DNA of 64,000 nt from a virus. Below the pieces are notes generated by a model. The model saw only the letters and a program-made list of their open reading frames with translations. It ran no database searches and had not been told where the DNA came from. Location: positions 62,001-126,000 of the IMG/VR virus record IMGVR_UViG_3300034158_000023, one strand, 5' to 3'. Of this stretch, positions 46,573 through 56,007 are shown one piece after another. Position 1 is the first letter of the stretch. The number at the start of each line of letters is the position of its first letter. The position numbers and the translations under genes are program-made.

Positions 46573-48771
46573 ATGATTCTTTTCAAAGAAGATTGGGCTA
46601 GATTCCCCTCGGCTGTTGTAGACTATGGTACTACTAACAAATCGTTTTTAGAGTTTGCTGCACTCCTAGATAAAATGGGAGTGCAGAATAGTACTTTTGC
46701 CCTTAGTCTCATGCAGCCGGAATTGTCAGGGGTTGACATCTACAATCCCAACATTACCACCGAACAAAAAATGATGGTCATTAGAGAAGTACCCTACAAC
46801 GTATGGTATTTTCTAAGGGAAGTAGCTAGAGTACCTCCTATTGCTGGTATTGATCCTGTACAGTTCAGAGCCAACCGTGCGAACATTTCCATGGTCTGGT
46901 CTTTCTTTAACCAAGTGGATTATGTATTAATCCAACCACGACAAACCGGTAAGTCTGTATCTACAGACTGTTTATCCACTTACTTGTATTTGTTCAAAAT
47001 GTATAACTCGCGTATGATGTTGTTGACTAAAGACGACACCCTACGTAGCGATAACGTTGCGCGTTTACGTAAGATGCGTGGGTATTTCCCACCATGGTTA
47101 GTACTGGATGATAAGAGCGATGCTGCCAACACTACGACTGTAACCTACAACTTAAGGAAGAACGTTTACAGAACAGCAGTTGGGCAGAACAGTGAAGATG
47201 GCGCACTTAAAGTTGGTCGTGGTGCTTCTGTACCTTATTACCACGATGACGAAGGCCCATTCCGTCCATTTACAGATATCACAGTACCAGCAGCAGCATC
47301 AGCGATGGATGCCGCGATAGATGAAGCAAGACGTAACGGTATCCCTAATGGTAAGATCTTTACAACTACTGCTGGTAAGATTAACAGCCGTAGCGGTAAT
47401 TACTATTACAACAAAATCTTCAGACCTGCTGCGAAGTGGGATGAAATGTATTATGATTTACAAAACCGTGATGAGCTACATCGTGTAATTAAGTCTGCTT
47501 CTAAAAGACGTCAGATGGAAGATGGTGTTAACGAGAAAGATGTGTACCCTACATTGACTATCGCTGGCGTGTTTTCACATAGGCAGTTAGGTTATACAGA
47601 TGCTTGGCTATACGAGAAAATCGTTGCAGCTAGATCTGATGGCGACGCAGCCGACCGTGACTACTTCAACCGCTGGACATACGGTGGTTTGACTTCACCC
47701 TTTACAGCAGACGTTACACAGAACATTCTGCACTCAGAACGTCCTCATGACTGGGTAGAGATTACTGACTCAGGGTTTGTCATCAGGTGGTATAAACCTA
47801 AAGAAGGGTTTGAACAATATCTAGCCAACACTCACTTAGCCCTAGGTTTAGATACCTCAGATGCTATCGGTCGAGATGGTGTTTCATTAGTGTATGTAGA
47901 TCAACAAGACTTAGCGGTAGTAGGTGTGGCTAGTATCAACAATGCTAGTATCCCTAAGATTGCTACGTTTGTGGCTAAACTGTTATTGAAGTATCTTAAC
48001 ACCACTCTAGTGATTGAGAAAAAGTCTTCTGCTCAAACGTTTATCGATACCTGTATTAGTTTACTAGCTTCTGCTGGTATAGATCCACTTACACGTATTT
48101 ATAACCGAGTAGTAGATGAGAAATCGGTTCGTTTAAACGATTGGGACTTACTGAAGAAAACTCCTAACGCTAGACGTAATGATAGCTTCTATGACAAATG
48201 GCGTTCATCTTTTGGTTTTAATACCACAGGTGCATCACGTGATTTATTATACTCAACTGTATTGGTTAGTGCTGCTAAACACTCAGCGTCATTGATTGCT
48301 GACTCTACGTTATCTGAAGAACTACGTTCTCTAGAGATTCGTAATGGTCGTATCGATCACGCTAGCGGCGGTCACGACGATACTGTAATCGCATGGTTAT
48401 TGTGTCACTGGTTCTTTATGTATGGTAAGAATCTAAGTCACTACGGTATTGATACTCGTAAAATGTTACTCAAAGTTGGACGTAACGGTGAAGTAGCAAC
48501 TCCTGAAGTAATCAAAGCTCGTGAGAGACAAGAATATCTAAGGGAAGAGCTCGACAGAGTGTCAGAAGAGTTAAAAAATACTACAAGTCCTTATTTATTA
48601 GTAGGACTTGAGCTGAAAGTTGCTAAAATACTTTCAGAGCTAGACACCGAAGGATCAGATATCACATTGGATGGTATCTTAGCCAAAGCTAAAAATGAAA
48701 GGGCGCTACGTCGTAATACTACACGTAAGTCGTCTATACAAAGAAACCACAGGAGTTCCCCATGGAATTAG
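46573..48771 (+). CDS. terL: Terminase large subunit
   Basis: 732 aa DNA-packaging motor. The ATPase domain has Walker A QPRQTGKS at 121-128 (Lys127), and Walker B in VPYYHDDEGPF (Asp226, Glu227). The nuclease domain has Asp427 in LALGLDTSDAIGRDG, Glu482 in TLVIEKKSS and the Asp602/Asp603 pair in DHASGGHDDTVIAW, the three acidic sites of RNase H-type terminase nucleases. The C-terminal ~90 residues are charged and helical, probably a portal-contact tail. No small subunit is recognised. Located next to structural genes as expected. Confidence 0.95.
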   Translation: MILFKEDWARFPSAVVDYGTTNKSFLEFAALLDKMGVQNSTFALSLMQPELSGVDIYNPNITTEQKMMVIREVPYNVWYFLREVARVPPIAGIDPVQFRANRANISMVWSFFNQVDYVLIQPRQTGKSVSTDCLSTYLYLFKMYNSRMMLLTKDDTLRSDNVARLRKMRGYFPPWLVLDDKSDAANTTTVTYNLRKNVYRTAVGQNSEDGALKVGRGASVPYYHDDEGPFRPFTDITVPAAASAMDAAIDEARRNGIPNGKIFTTTAGKINSRSGNYYYNKIFRPAAKWDEMYYDLQNRDELHRVIKSASKRRQMEDGVNEKDVYPTLTIAGVFSHRQLGYTDAWLYEKIVAARSDGDAADRDYFNRWTYGGLTSPFTADVTQNILHSERPHDWVEITDSGFVIRWYKPKEGFEQYLANTHLALGLDTSDAIGRDGVSLVYVDQQDLAVVGVASINNASIPKIATFVAKLLLKYLNTTLVIEKKSSAQTFIDTCISLLASAGIDPLTRIYNRVVDEKSVRLNDWDLLKKTPNARRNDSFYDKWRSSFGFNTTGASRDLLYSTVLVSAAKHSASLIADSTLSEELRSLEIRNGRIDHASGGHDDTVIAWLLCHWFFMYGKNLSHYGIDTRKMLLKVGRNGEVATPEVIKARERQEYLREELDRVSEELKNTTSPYLLVGLELKVAKILSELDTEGSDITLDGILAKAKNERALRRNTTRKSSIQRNHRSSPWN

Positions 48772-49304
48772 TACAAGTAACGTTTGACGATGTTAAAGCA
48801 CAGGCAGAAGCGGAAAAGAATTTCATTGCTAACATCATTGCAGCAAATGAAATCCAAATTGACTGGATGAAACATAGTCCCTCTTTTGATATGGAAACCT
48901 TCCCACTTGGTTTTGACATAGAAGGTTGGTTAGCTGAAGTAGAGGCCAAAACTCCTGAAGGTCAGGCGTTACCAGGCAGTGAAGAGTTTGAACTGTTTGC
49001 TCGTGCTTTAACTCTAACTGCTATTACTACCCGTTTAACAATTCCAGAAAAATACGTATTGTTAGATCACTACGTATCTGCTGCTGCTAGAGCATTGGTG
49101 GTAACACACGAAGCTGTAGAAAAAGCTAAGGCTGAATTGGTGGCAACTAAAGTCGCACAACAAGGCCAAGGTTTTAACGTGATGACAAGTCCTATAGTGG
49201 ATGATACAACACAGTTAATCCGTGAGTGTCATGAAGCTACGATGGCTAAGCTCAATGCAATGCCAGCTACGGTTGATATTCCAGTATCGGCACAAGTAGA
49301 ATAA
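48762..49304 (+). CDS. Hypothetical protein after terminase, 180 aa
   Basis: Overlaps the end of terL with AGGAG upstream, so coupled to it. Helical, acidic. No family. Could be a packaging or head accessory protein by position. Confidence 0.65.
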   Translation: MELVQVTFDDVKAQAEAEKNFIANIIAANEIQIDWMKHSPSFDMETFPLGFDIEGWLAEVEAKTPEGQALPGSEEFELFARALTLTAITTRLTIPEKYVLLDHYVSAAARALVVTHEAVEKAKAELVATKVAQQGQGFNVMTSPIVDDTTQLIRECHEATMAKLNAMPATVDIPVSAQVE

Positions 49305-49319
49305 AAACCAGCATAAACG

Positions 49320-49339
49320 AGGAGCTCCTAGGAGCTCCT
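49320..49339. terminator. Double palindrome at convergent junction, copy 1
   Basis: AGGAGCTCCT occurs twice in tandem between a plus gene ending at 49304 and a minus gene ending at 49348. The whole 20 bp is also a palindrome. An identical 20-bp element lies at 62821-62840, also between convergent genes. Probably a bidirectional terminator. Confidence 0.65.
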
Positions 49340-49347
49340 CTATGCCG

Positions 49348-50589
49348 TCATCTATAGTGGGACATAGTAAGTGTCCTAAGTACTATGTAAAGTATCACAG
49401 CGGTGCGCTCAGGACGTGTGGGTACTGAACTCTTACGACCACTCCCTTCCTTAACTACTTTATCCCCCAGTTTCCTTAATAAAAGAACCTTAGACTCGTT
49501 TACTCGAGAACCTACTAGCATGGCTTTTAACTTCTCGATCACCAAACCTAAATCTTTAGTAGAGATTTTATTTTTAGTTAAGAAATCAAACGCATACAGA
49601 ATAGTTTCAGATAGTAACTGATCGATGTACGCTTTACGTTTATCGCGGATGTTATTACAAATCCATTCTAACGTAGACTTAACAGCTCTTGGATCAGCAG
49701 AGTTAATACCATTACAGATGATATCAATCAACTCTTGTTTGATGAATGAACTAGGTTCTTCAGTTAAGTCGTACAAGTACCGATGATACTGAGTGAAAGA
49801 ACGAGAGATGTCTTTAATAACAATCCCATCTTCAATCTGCATAATCTGTGAAGTGGTAATAGTTTTACCGTTAGCATCCCTAACTAAATAGAATACTTTG
49901 GTTTGTGCTTTCACTACGTTACGGATACGAGTTTGTACGTCAGATAAGAAATAAGCCTGAGCATCAAAAGGTAATGTAAGTAAACCTTTTCTGTGTACGC
50001 TTGTATGACCTACAGCATCCACTGAGCGAGCATGTATCAATGCGCCCCATGTACCTAACTGCTTAATCATGAACTGCATGCTAAGAGTGTTATAGGTGGC
50101 TTTAGCGATAGCTTCATTAGCAGGATACGCAAAGTAGTTAGACAGCAAAGAACTTAAGAACTTGTAATGCAACAACTTACAAATAACTACAGCACCTTCT
50201 TCACGCTGACTTTGTGATAATGATTTCTCAGTTAAGAATCTGTGGATCAAATACGACATAGCTAAGTTAATCGTACTAGATACAACTTTGTGGTCAGGGT
50301 TAATAACTGGCACTAGTAGACCTTTTTCATCAGGTATCTTAAGACTAGCTAAGTCACTCTGTAAGGCCACATCGTCAATCTCCATGATGTCATCAAACCA
50401 CTCATCACGGTCAGCATCTAACCACTTGATTGGGTACACACCTAACAGCCCAGAACCAAAGAAACTAATGTGGTCTGAGTTCTTAGTTACAAATTGTAGA
50501 TCTTTAGCTTTAATAGCCTTAAGTAATTTTGCGTCAATTTTCAACTTAACGCAGTGTGCATCAAACACCTCTTTAACTGCGAATGTCAT
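49348..50589 (-). CDS. Hypothetical protein, 413 aa
   Basis: Mostly helical with a basic C-terminus (SGRKSSVPTRPERT). Regular codons, like the structural genes. No domain recognised. A virion or internal protein is possible by codon style only. Confidence 0.65.
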   Translation of the reverse strand: MTFAVKEVFDAHCVKLKIDAKLLKAIKAKDLQFVTKNSDHISFFGSGLLGVYPIKWLDADRDEWFDDIMEIDDVALQSDLASLKIPDEKGLLVPVINPDHKVVSSTINLAMSYLIHRFLTEKSLSQSQREEGAVVICKLLHYKFLSSLLSNYFAYPANEAIAKATYNTLSMQFMIKQLGTWGALIHARSVDAVGHTSVHRKGLLTLPFDAQAYFLSDVQTRIRNVVKAQTKVFYLVRDANGKTITTSQIMQIEDGIVIKDISRSFTQYHRYLYDLTEEPSSFIKQELIDIICNGINSADPRAVKSTLEWICNNIRDKRKAYIDQLLSETILYAFDFLTKNKISTKDLGLVIEKLKAMLVGSRVNESKVLLLRKLGDKVVKEGSGRKSSVPTRPERTAVILYIVLRTLTMSHYR

Positions 50590-50639
50590 TATAGGTACCC
50601 CAATTCAGTAAGTTACATACGATACTAACTGGAAAAGAT

Positions 50640-50665
50640 TGTAGATATATATTGTTTTAGTAGTA
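50640..50665 (+). promoter_or_regulatory. Early-type promoter-like motif (TATATTGT)
   Basis: TATATTGT at 50648-50655 followed by TTTAGTAGTAAG, in the divergent gap, facing the gene at 50713. Confidence 0.45.
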
Positions 50666-50712
50666 AGAAAGCATAAAGCTTTCTAAATTTAAAACTATAA
50701 AAGGATTACATC

Positions 50713-51237
50713 ATGAACTTCAAAACAGATATGAACGTTGCTAGCTTACGTGTAAAAGCTCAAGCAGTAAATGAGTACACCGTTAGCATACGCAGCAAAG
50801 CGGTAGATTTGATCTCTGCGCTTTACAACAAAGATCCGGTTGCTGATCTACTCCCATCTCCTGATGATATCCTAGGATTCGTCATAGGCATGGAGCAACG
50901 CGCAATGTGCGTGTATACGGTTCGTGCTGACCTGGAATCAACAGTTGCTTCTGTGCCATTCCTAGTAATATCTGACCAGAAAGTATTAGAGAAAGGTATT
51001 GCAGTAATACAGAGCTATTGCGACATGTTGGAAGGGGAAGCTCATCCCAATCCAATGTTAGATCAAGCGATAGGCGGGTTAGCCTCAACGTTTTTCAAGA
51101 CACTACTTGAAGATGAAAATCTTAGCGTAGCTGACTTGAAAGAAGGGCTGGAGTCACAAGGTCTCCCACAGCACTTCATCACTGCTGTAATGCACAGACT
51201 AAACGTCGTGGTTGCATATTTAGCGGCTAACGCTTAA
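50713..51237 (+). CDS. Hypothetical protein, 174 aa
   Basis: Leader CTATAAAAGGA. Helical acidic protein, no domain. First plus gene after a divergent gap. Confidence 0.7.
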   Translation: MNFKTDMNVASLRVKAQAVNEYTVSIRSKAVDLISALYNKDPVADLLPSPDDILGFVIGMEQRAMCVYTVRADLESTVASVPFLVISDQKVLEKGIAVIQSYCDMLEGEAHPNPMLDQAIGGLASTFFKTLLEDENLSVADLKEGLESQGLPQHFITAVMHRLNVVVAYLAANA

Positions 51238-51249
51238 TATCTCACATTA

Positions 51250-51269
51250 GGATGGGGACGTCCCCATCC
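51250..51269 (+). terminator. Perfect palindromic hairpin
   Basis: GGATGGGGAC-GTCCCCATCC followed by TTCCTT. Lies before the ribosome site of the next gene, so either weak terminator or leader hairpin. Confidence 0.5.
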
Positions 51270-51299
51270 TTCCTTATTCAGTTCACAGGAGGTTCGGCC

Positions 51300-51833
51300 A
51301 TGGATAAATCTATCCAAGTACTACAACACAATCTTGGCGTTGTAGCTAGACGGTTAGGCGTTAAAGTGCAATTGACTGATGAGTCAGTGGCTAGAGCTGA
51401 CAAGCTCGCTATTGGACATGGTCTCTTTAGTGGTAACCGGAGCACTGCATTTGCTCTGGTAGCACTAAAGGTACTGCAACATAAGTTCGGTGCTAAGTTA
51501 GGCTTCGCTGAGCTTAACATTGTACTGAAGAGCCTCGCAGCTGCGCACGATAAGTGTGTGCTGGGCGATGAAGCTTTCCGCACGGTGGTTATAACTCACA
51601 CCGTCAGCTTAAGTAAGATGCACAGTTTACCCCCTCTAGGGTTGACTGAAGCCATCATGCGAGCTGAGGATATCATTGAGGTGTGTAAGGTTTATCATGT
51701 TGCACGTGCAACAGAAAAGACCCCACCACATAAAGTTGGTGTAAGTTTAGCGCAAGCTATTCTAGCCACCATGCGTCCTAAAGTCCTGGGGTTACAGCCA
51801 GGACGCGTCGATGACGAGTTAGGGTACATGTAA
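51300..51833 (+). CDS. Hypothetical protein, 177 aa
   Basis: The start at 51300 (MDKSIQVLQHN) is chosen for the AGGAGG site 9 bases upstream. Helical, basic, no family recognised. Followed by a strong terminator. Confidence 0.7.
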   Translation: MDKSIQVLQHNLGVVARRLGVKVQLTDESVARADKLAIGHGLFSGNRSTAFALVALKVLQHKFGAKLGFAELNIVLKSLAAAHDKCVLGDEAFRTVVITHTVSLSKMHSLPPLGLTEAIMRAEDIIEVCKVYHVARATEKTPPHKVGVSLAQAILATMRPKVLGLQPGRVDDELGYM

Positions 51834-51863
51834 AATAACCCCCTCTCAAGGGGTTATTTTTTT
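51832..51863 (+). terminator. Rho-independent terminator
   Basis: AAAATAACCCC / GGGGTTATTTT stem with a 7-base loop and a T run. Confidence 0.9.
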
Positions 51864-51881
51864 GTGTCTTTTTACAGAGAC

Positions 51882-51980
51882 GGCATAAAAAGCAGACCGA
51901 AGTCTGCTCGTTACGCCAGAGCTCATTCTGGTAAGGCAGTCGTATGACTTAGCGCGATAGTTACGTTATTGGTTTATGCC
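51882..51980 (+). ncRNA. Candidate structured RNA, about 99 nt
   Basis: An 8-bp outer stem GGCATAAA (51882-51889) / TTTATGCC (51973-51980) encloses three perfect hairpins: AGCAGAC/GTCTGCT with a CGAA loop (51891-51908), CCAGA/TCTGG (51916-51931) and AGTC/GACT (51938-51949). The layout is cloverleaf-like but lacks a T-arm TTCGAATC, so it is not a normal tRNA. It fills a 292-base gap without genes (51834-52125). The strand is not certain. Could be a phage non-coding RNA or a tRNA-like decoy; no family recognised. Confidence 0.55.
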
Positions 51981-52125
51981 ACTATGGACTACCGACGTAT
52001 CCGCGAATTGTTGCCTCTTAAGGAGCGTGTACTGATACTTACGGAGTAATGTACATACTATTATATTAATTTACTCGTGTGCCTAATAGGTTGAGGTATT
52101 GTTTGATTACTTATAGGAGTTAACC

Positions 52126-52440
52126 ATGCATGAGCAAATTGAGTTAGGTCTAGATAGTCAGGCTAGTCAAAACACTACAGACCATTTTATATGTAGTACA
52201 AGCAATGCCCCAGAAGAGATTTATGTTACTACCGAGTACAACGGTAAAGACCCTATCATTGTACATGGCCCCTTAGAGTACCACATGGAAAACGGTAAGG
52301 TAATCGTTAGAATAGGAGAGTGTGTCATAGCTTCTATATATCGAATGCAAACTGTTATTAACTTTAAATTGTTCGGGGGACATAGTGCAGTGTCATTGTT
52401 AAATTTTTTAAGTGAGATAAGGAAAGATAATGATTTATGA
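52126..52440 (+). CDS. Hypothetical protein, 104 aa
   Basis: Ribosome site AGGAG at a good distance. Beta-rich, acidic. Overlaps the next gene's start. No family. A TATATTAA at 52062-52069 lies in the gap upstream and could be its promoter. Confidence 0.65.
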   Translation: MHEQIELGLDSQASQNTTDHFICSTSNAPEEIYVTTEYNGKDPIIVHGPLEYHMENGKVIVRIGECVIASIYRMQTVINFKLFGGHSAVSLLNFLSEIRKDNDL

Positions 52441-52975
52441 CAGTATGTCAGTAAACCCACAAGGTGACGTATCATTTCATTTAGGTTCTCAGTTAGTAGC
52501 TGTAGCTGGCAGTGCGTATAACCTAAATGACTACGTGATTATCTGTAAGGTGAATGGTAAACTGGAACATCTATATATTCGAGTAGGTGCTGCTACGCAC
52601 AGTGTAGATGAAAAAACAGAAATAGCTAGAGCTATCCTTACTGCGTATCTAACCTATCTAGTGGGCAATGATAAGTTTACCTGTGAGTTTATAACGCAAG
52701 GATTTATTAAGTTAAATGAAGATCCTTTCTCACTGAATCAGCACATTACAATCAATTCTAAATTAATCGCATTAGTTATTAAATCGGATTATAGTAAAGT
52801 CCTTATAACCCCAACCACGGTTGCATTACAATCTACTATCGGTAGTGTCTATATGTTAGACATTATGGATGGTGAGTTAATAAATGCTTTAGGTGTAGAA
52901 CCCCTAGCATTAATAGCTACCGCGTCGTGGTTATGTATGGCTTACGAACAATGGAGAAACTCGTTATGCATTTAA
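52430..52975 (+). CDS. Hypothetical protein, 181 aa
   Basis: Starts in the end of the previous gene (AAGGAAAG upstream). Beta-rich soluble protein, with a C-terminal hydrophobic helix (EPLALIATASWLCMAYEQW). No family. Confidence 0.65.
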   Translation: MIYDSMSVNPQGDVSFHLGSQLVAVAGSAYNLNDYVIICKVNGKLEHLYIRVGAATHSVDEKTEIARAILTAYLTYLVGNDKFTCEFITQGFIKLNEDPFSLNQHITINSKLIALVIKSDYSKVLITPTTVALQSTIGSVYMLDIMDGELINALGVEPLALIATASWLCMAYEQWRNSLCI

Positions 52976-54072
52976 AGAAACTAGGGCGGTTGTTAGTATT
53001 AGAACTGCTAAACCGTGAGAATGAAACTGAACTAACATTTGACGACGTGGTGTTTAAAACTCCCACTCCGTTAGTAGTTAATGAAGGTATTCGTAATACC
53101 TCGCTCACTGTAAGCCACGTGGTAGGTAGTAACTACCGTGAAGAACAAACCGTTAAATACTGGCGTTTAGACATAGGTAAAATAGTTACAGAACCATTTC
53201 GTGTTATTCCAGGTATTGGTGTAACTAGTACTAAAGATATCGTGAATCTTTTAAATGATTTCTATGATCTAGCGTTAGACCAAGAAGACATCATTTATGA
53301 AACTATCGATACTACCACTTTACCTGTGCAGTATAAGTTAAAGACTAACAGTCTCTCTTATGCGTATATAGGCACAGTTGATTTAGAGTTGTCTAATGAG
53401 TTAATTCCACTGCGAACTGTAGTGAGAACAAACGTACTGGATGACTATCTAACTGCCGTATTAGACGATACGCTAAAAGGTAATGTGATTGGTGCAATTA
53501 ATGGCGAGTTGCTAGATTTCAACTCAGTGCAAGATGTTAATTTCTCAGTTGCGGAGAATGGGGAAATCCAAACCGCTTTAGCTGTAGCTACTGGCACCGA
53601 CGTTAACGTAGGACCTAATGTTCTAAGTATTGCTCCAGTGATGAATATCCAAGTTGCAGAAACTGGTAACTGGGTATTACTATTCTGTACGTCGTTGCTC
53701 ACGACGAACCGCTTAGCAGACGATAGTAAGTTCACCGAGTTTGTTGATACTACTATCAAGATTACTCACCCGCAATCGACGCTAAGTTACGTGTACTCTT
53801 TGCAATACGATATCTTAAGCGGTAACTATGCATGGCTAAGTGATAAAGTTAATACTGCTTTAGTGCCTCAGGTAGTTAAGCGAGTAACTAATGCAACGTT
53901 GCACCATTTCTTAGACATGGAAGTTCTATTAACTAATCTGTTTGGTCCTTATGTAACCAGTACGGATTGGTCAGTGTTAGGCACCTTTGAGATAGAAGTT
54001 AAATGTGCCCCTAGGCTTGCTGGGTACATCAAACCGATTATTTATAACTTTACGGTAAACGCTACAGTTTAA
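52966..54072 (+). CDS. Hypothetical, probably structural, 368 aa
   Basis: The ATG at 52966 (MHLKKLGRLL) is chosen, with GGAG upstream and overlap with the preceding stop; the longer reading starts at a GTG. A short basic helical start is followed by beta-rich repeats (YKLKTNSLSYAYIGTVDLEL...). The strand-rich pattern suggests a virion or adhesion domain, but no family is named. Confidence 0.6.
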   Translation: MHLKKLGRLLVLELLNRENETELTFDDVVFKTPTPLVVNEGIRNTSLTVSHVVGSNYREEQTVKYWRLDIGKIVTEPFRVIPGIGVTSTKDIVNLLNDFYDLALDQEDIIYETIDTTTLPVQYKLKTNSLSYAYIGTVDLELSNELIPLRTVVRTNVLDDYLTAVLDDTLKGNVIGAINGELLDFNSVQDVNFSVAENGEIQTALAVATGTDVNVGPNVLSIAPVMNIQVAETGNWVLLFCTSLLTTNRLADDSKFTEFVDTTIKITHPQSTLSYVYSLQYDILSGNYAWLSDKVNTALVPQVVKRVTNATLHHFLDMEVLLTNLFGPYVTSTDWSVLGTFEIEVKCAPRLAGYIKPIIYNFTVNATV

Positions 54073-54080
54073 ACGGCATA

Positions 54081-54104
54081 GAGAGGGAGCCTTAGCTCCC
54101 TCTC
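54081..54104. terminator. Terminator at convergent junction
   Basis: GAGAGGGAGC-CTTA-GCTCCCTCTC, a perfect stem between the plus gene ending 54072 and the minus gene ending 54107. Short T run on the plus side. Confidence 0.75.
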
Positions 54105-54106
54105 CT

Positions 54107-54943
54107 TTATCCGCCAAATGCTCCCACACGTAATCGAATATCTCTTTGCATTCTGCGAGTGTCTGCTAAGAATACTTGTTTACGCCACTTGGTAGTGTAG
54201 TACTCTTGGAATAACTCTTCTGCATCTCGGTATTCTTCAATGATTTCTTTGAACTTACCTAGTTCACGTCCACCATGTAAAACGCCCATATCCATTTCGA
54301 TTATGTAGAAGTTGTAGATGAATGCTTTTACAGCACGAATACACAACTGTGAAAAACTAGGCCAGTAAGGTTCAGGCACCATTGTAAAGTTAGCGTCATT
54401 CGACACATAACAGCGTAGGAAGCCGTTAATTACTCTGGGTAACCAACCCTCTATACAGATTACGTTCTCGTCTATAATCGACGTATAGGGGTTCTCAGTT
54501 TCAGCGATAGGTGACATACTGTTCATAGCTCGTTGAGCCATACCTAGCATAGGAGACATACCGTTTTGTAAGTTCTGGTTAGACATACCAAAACCTAACT
54601 GAGACAATGGACCGTTAGCATGACCATAGATCAATGACTCAACTGAAGTAATCCGTCTACCGTTGGTGTACGACTTAGGAATACGATAGATAGCGTTCCT
54701 AGGAGGCACCAGTTCAGGCTGTAACCCCATTAAGGATATCTCTACCAGGTTAGGGCCTGCTGCATCACACAGAGGTCTAACACGATCGTTAATAACTAAC
54801 GCTAAGATAGCTTCTCTGATGGCAACATCAGTTAAATAGAAACCTCTGGTGTTAGGTTCATAAACGGTAGAAAATACACGTTTTAAAATTTCAGGCGGGA
54901 TGGAGTGTCTGATTTCCCGCAATGCTGTTTCTATAGCACTCAT
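54107..54943 (-). CDS. Hypothetical protein, 278 aa
   Basis: Helical protein with a Met/Asn/Gln/Gly-rich middle (GFGMSNQNLQNGMSPMLGMAQ near 115-140) that is likely flexible, and a charged coiled-coil-like C-terminus (FKEIIEEYRDAEELFQEYYTTKWRK). A head or neck component is possible; no match can be named. Confidence 0.65.
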   Translation of the reverse strand: MSAIETALREIRHSIPPEILKRVFSTVYEPNTRGFYLTDVAIREAILALVINDRVRPLCDAAGPNLVEISLMGLQPELVPPRNAIYRIPKSYTNGRRITSVESLIYGHANGPLSQLGFGMSNQNLQNGMSPMLGMAQRAMNSMSPIAETENPYTSIIDENVICIEGWLPRVINGFLRCYVSNDANFTMVPEPYWPSFSQLCIRAVKAFIYNFYIIEMDMGVLHGGRELGKFKEIIEEYRDAEELFQEYYTTKWRKQVFLADTRRMQRDIRLRVGAFGG

Positions 54944-54974
54944 AATCTACCCTCGATCAAAAATTATTGGGGTT

Positions 54975-54998
54975 GGTTAATATATGTAAGAATATCTT
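54975..54998 (+). promoter_or_regulatory. Weak early-type promoter-like motif upstream of phuZ
   Basis: TATATGTA at 54981-54988 then AGAATATC. Poorer match than the others. Confidence 0.3.
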
Positions 54999-55026
54999 TT
55001 TTCATAAAACACTAAAGGAAAATATC

Positions 55027-55998
55027 ATGACCCTAGAAAAAGCAGTAGGTACTTTACGCATTTATGGCTGTGGCGGCACTGGTGTAAAACGTGCTCATCC
55101 ATTTCAGAGACAGCCACATAACGAAGGCTTAGCAGACGTCTCCGTTACTTATGTTGATACCAGTATGTCCGACTTTGCAAAGGACATCGATTTAGAGGAC
55201 TGTTTCCTCACTGAAGATACTGACGGTAGCGGTTCTAAACGAAGCGCAAACCCACACATCATTAGCAGCGTGATCCGTCAGGTTCCTGTAAAGTTTGCTC
55301 CAGGTGACGTTAACGTGGTAATTATGTCAGGTAGTGGTGGTAGTGGTTCAGTGATCGGTCCTTTACTTTGTAAAGAGTTGTTGATGCGTGATGCGCCAAC
55401 TATTGCCATCGTGGTGCTCAGTACTGTTAGTCAGTTAGCAATCACGAACTGCTTAGATACCATCAAAACTTTAGCAGGCCAATCACGGTTAGCTAACAAG
55501 CCACTGATTGCTATTTTCCACAACAATGGTGCCAACACCGATATAGACGCTGTAGATGAAGCAATCTACAATCAAATCACAGCGTTGCAAATCCTAGCAA
55601 GTCGATCACATAGGGGTTTAGATACCGCTGACGTAGCTAACGTGTTGAACTACACCAATGTAATTGACTTAGAACCACAGTTGTCTACTATGGACATCGT
55701 TACATCAGTGGAAGAACTCGCTGAAGTGTCATACCCAGTAACTGTATGTACAGTAGCTAAGAAAGCTCCAGACTTGTCGTCTATCGGTATAGAGCACTGC
55801 TGTGATGGTATTATGCAACACACTTACAGCGATGTAGATGAGCTACACTTCGCAACTAGTATCACTGAACTACCTAATGTAGTCAAGATGCTAGAATCGG
55901 CATTACTTAGAGTCAAAGAGCGTACTGGTTCAAGACCTACCACTGTTAAACTGGTAGATGCCAATACACTCCCAGATGACGGTTTGTTTTTCAGCTAG
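55027..55998 (+). CDS. phuZ: Phage tubulin PhuZ
   Basis: 323 aa (PhuZ of 201phi2-1 is 315). The start at 55027 (MTLEKAVGTLRIYG) has AAAGGA upstream. GTP-binding signatures: GCGGTG at 14-19 and SGSGGSGSV at 101-109, where PhuZ has LGGGSGSV. Further agreement with PhuZ covers VIGPLLCKEL, DTIKTL, the T7-loop NNGANTDIDAVDEAI (Asp177 as GTPase residue), and GLDTADVANVLNYT (PhuZ DVANWVRFT). PhuZ filaments centre the phage nucleus and carry capsids. The C-terminal tail is short (DDGLFFS) but keeps two acidic residues, which in PhuZ tails support filament contacts. The signature Gly-to-Ser changes are unusual. Confidence 0.9.
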   Translation: MTLEKAVGTLRIYGCGGTGVKRAHPFQRQPHNEGLADVSVTYVDTSMSDFAKDIDLEDCFLTEDTDGSGSKRSANPHIISSVIRQVPVKFAPGDVNVVIMSGSGGSGSVIGPLLCKELLMRDAPTIAIVVLSTVSQLAITNCLDTIKTLAGQSRLANKPLIAIFHNNGANTDIDAVDEAIYNQITALQILASRSHRGLDTADVANVLNYTNVIDLEPQLSTMDIVTSVEELAEVSYPVTVCTVAKKAPDLSSIGIEHCCDGIMQHTYSDVDELHFATSITELPNVVKMLESALLRVKERTGSRPTTVKLVDANTLPDDGLFFS

Positions 55999-56007
55999 GA
56001 GGCAACA

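Noticed and set aside
51915-51990. tRNA gene in the 51.9 kb gap
   Set aside because: There is a tRNA-like stem layout and an AGCTCA..GGTAAGGCAG stretch, but no TTCGAATC T-arm, no 5-bp anticodon arm with a 7-base loop and no matching CCA end. Recorded as a candidate structured RNA instead.
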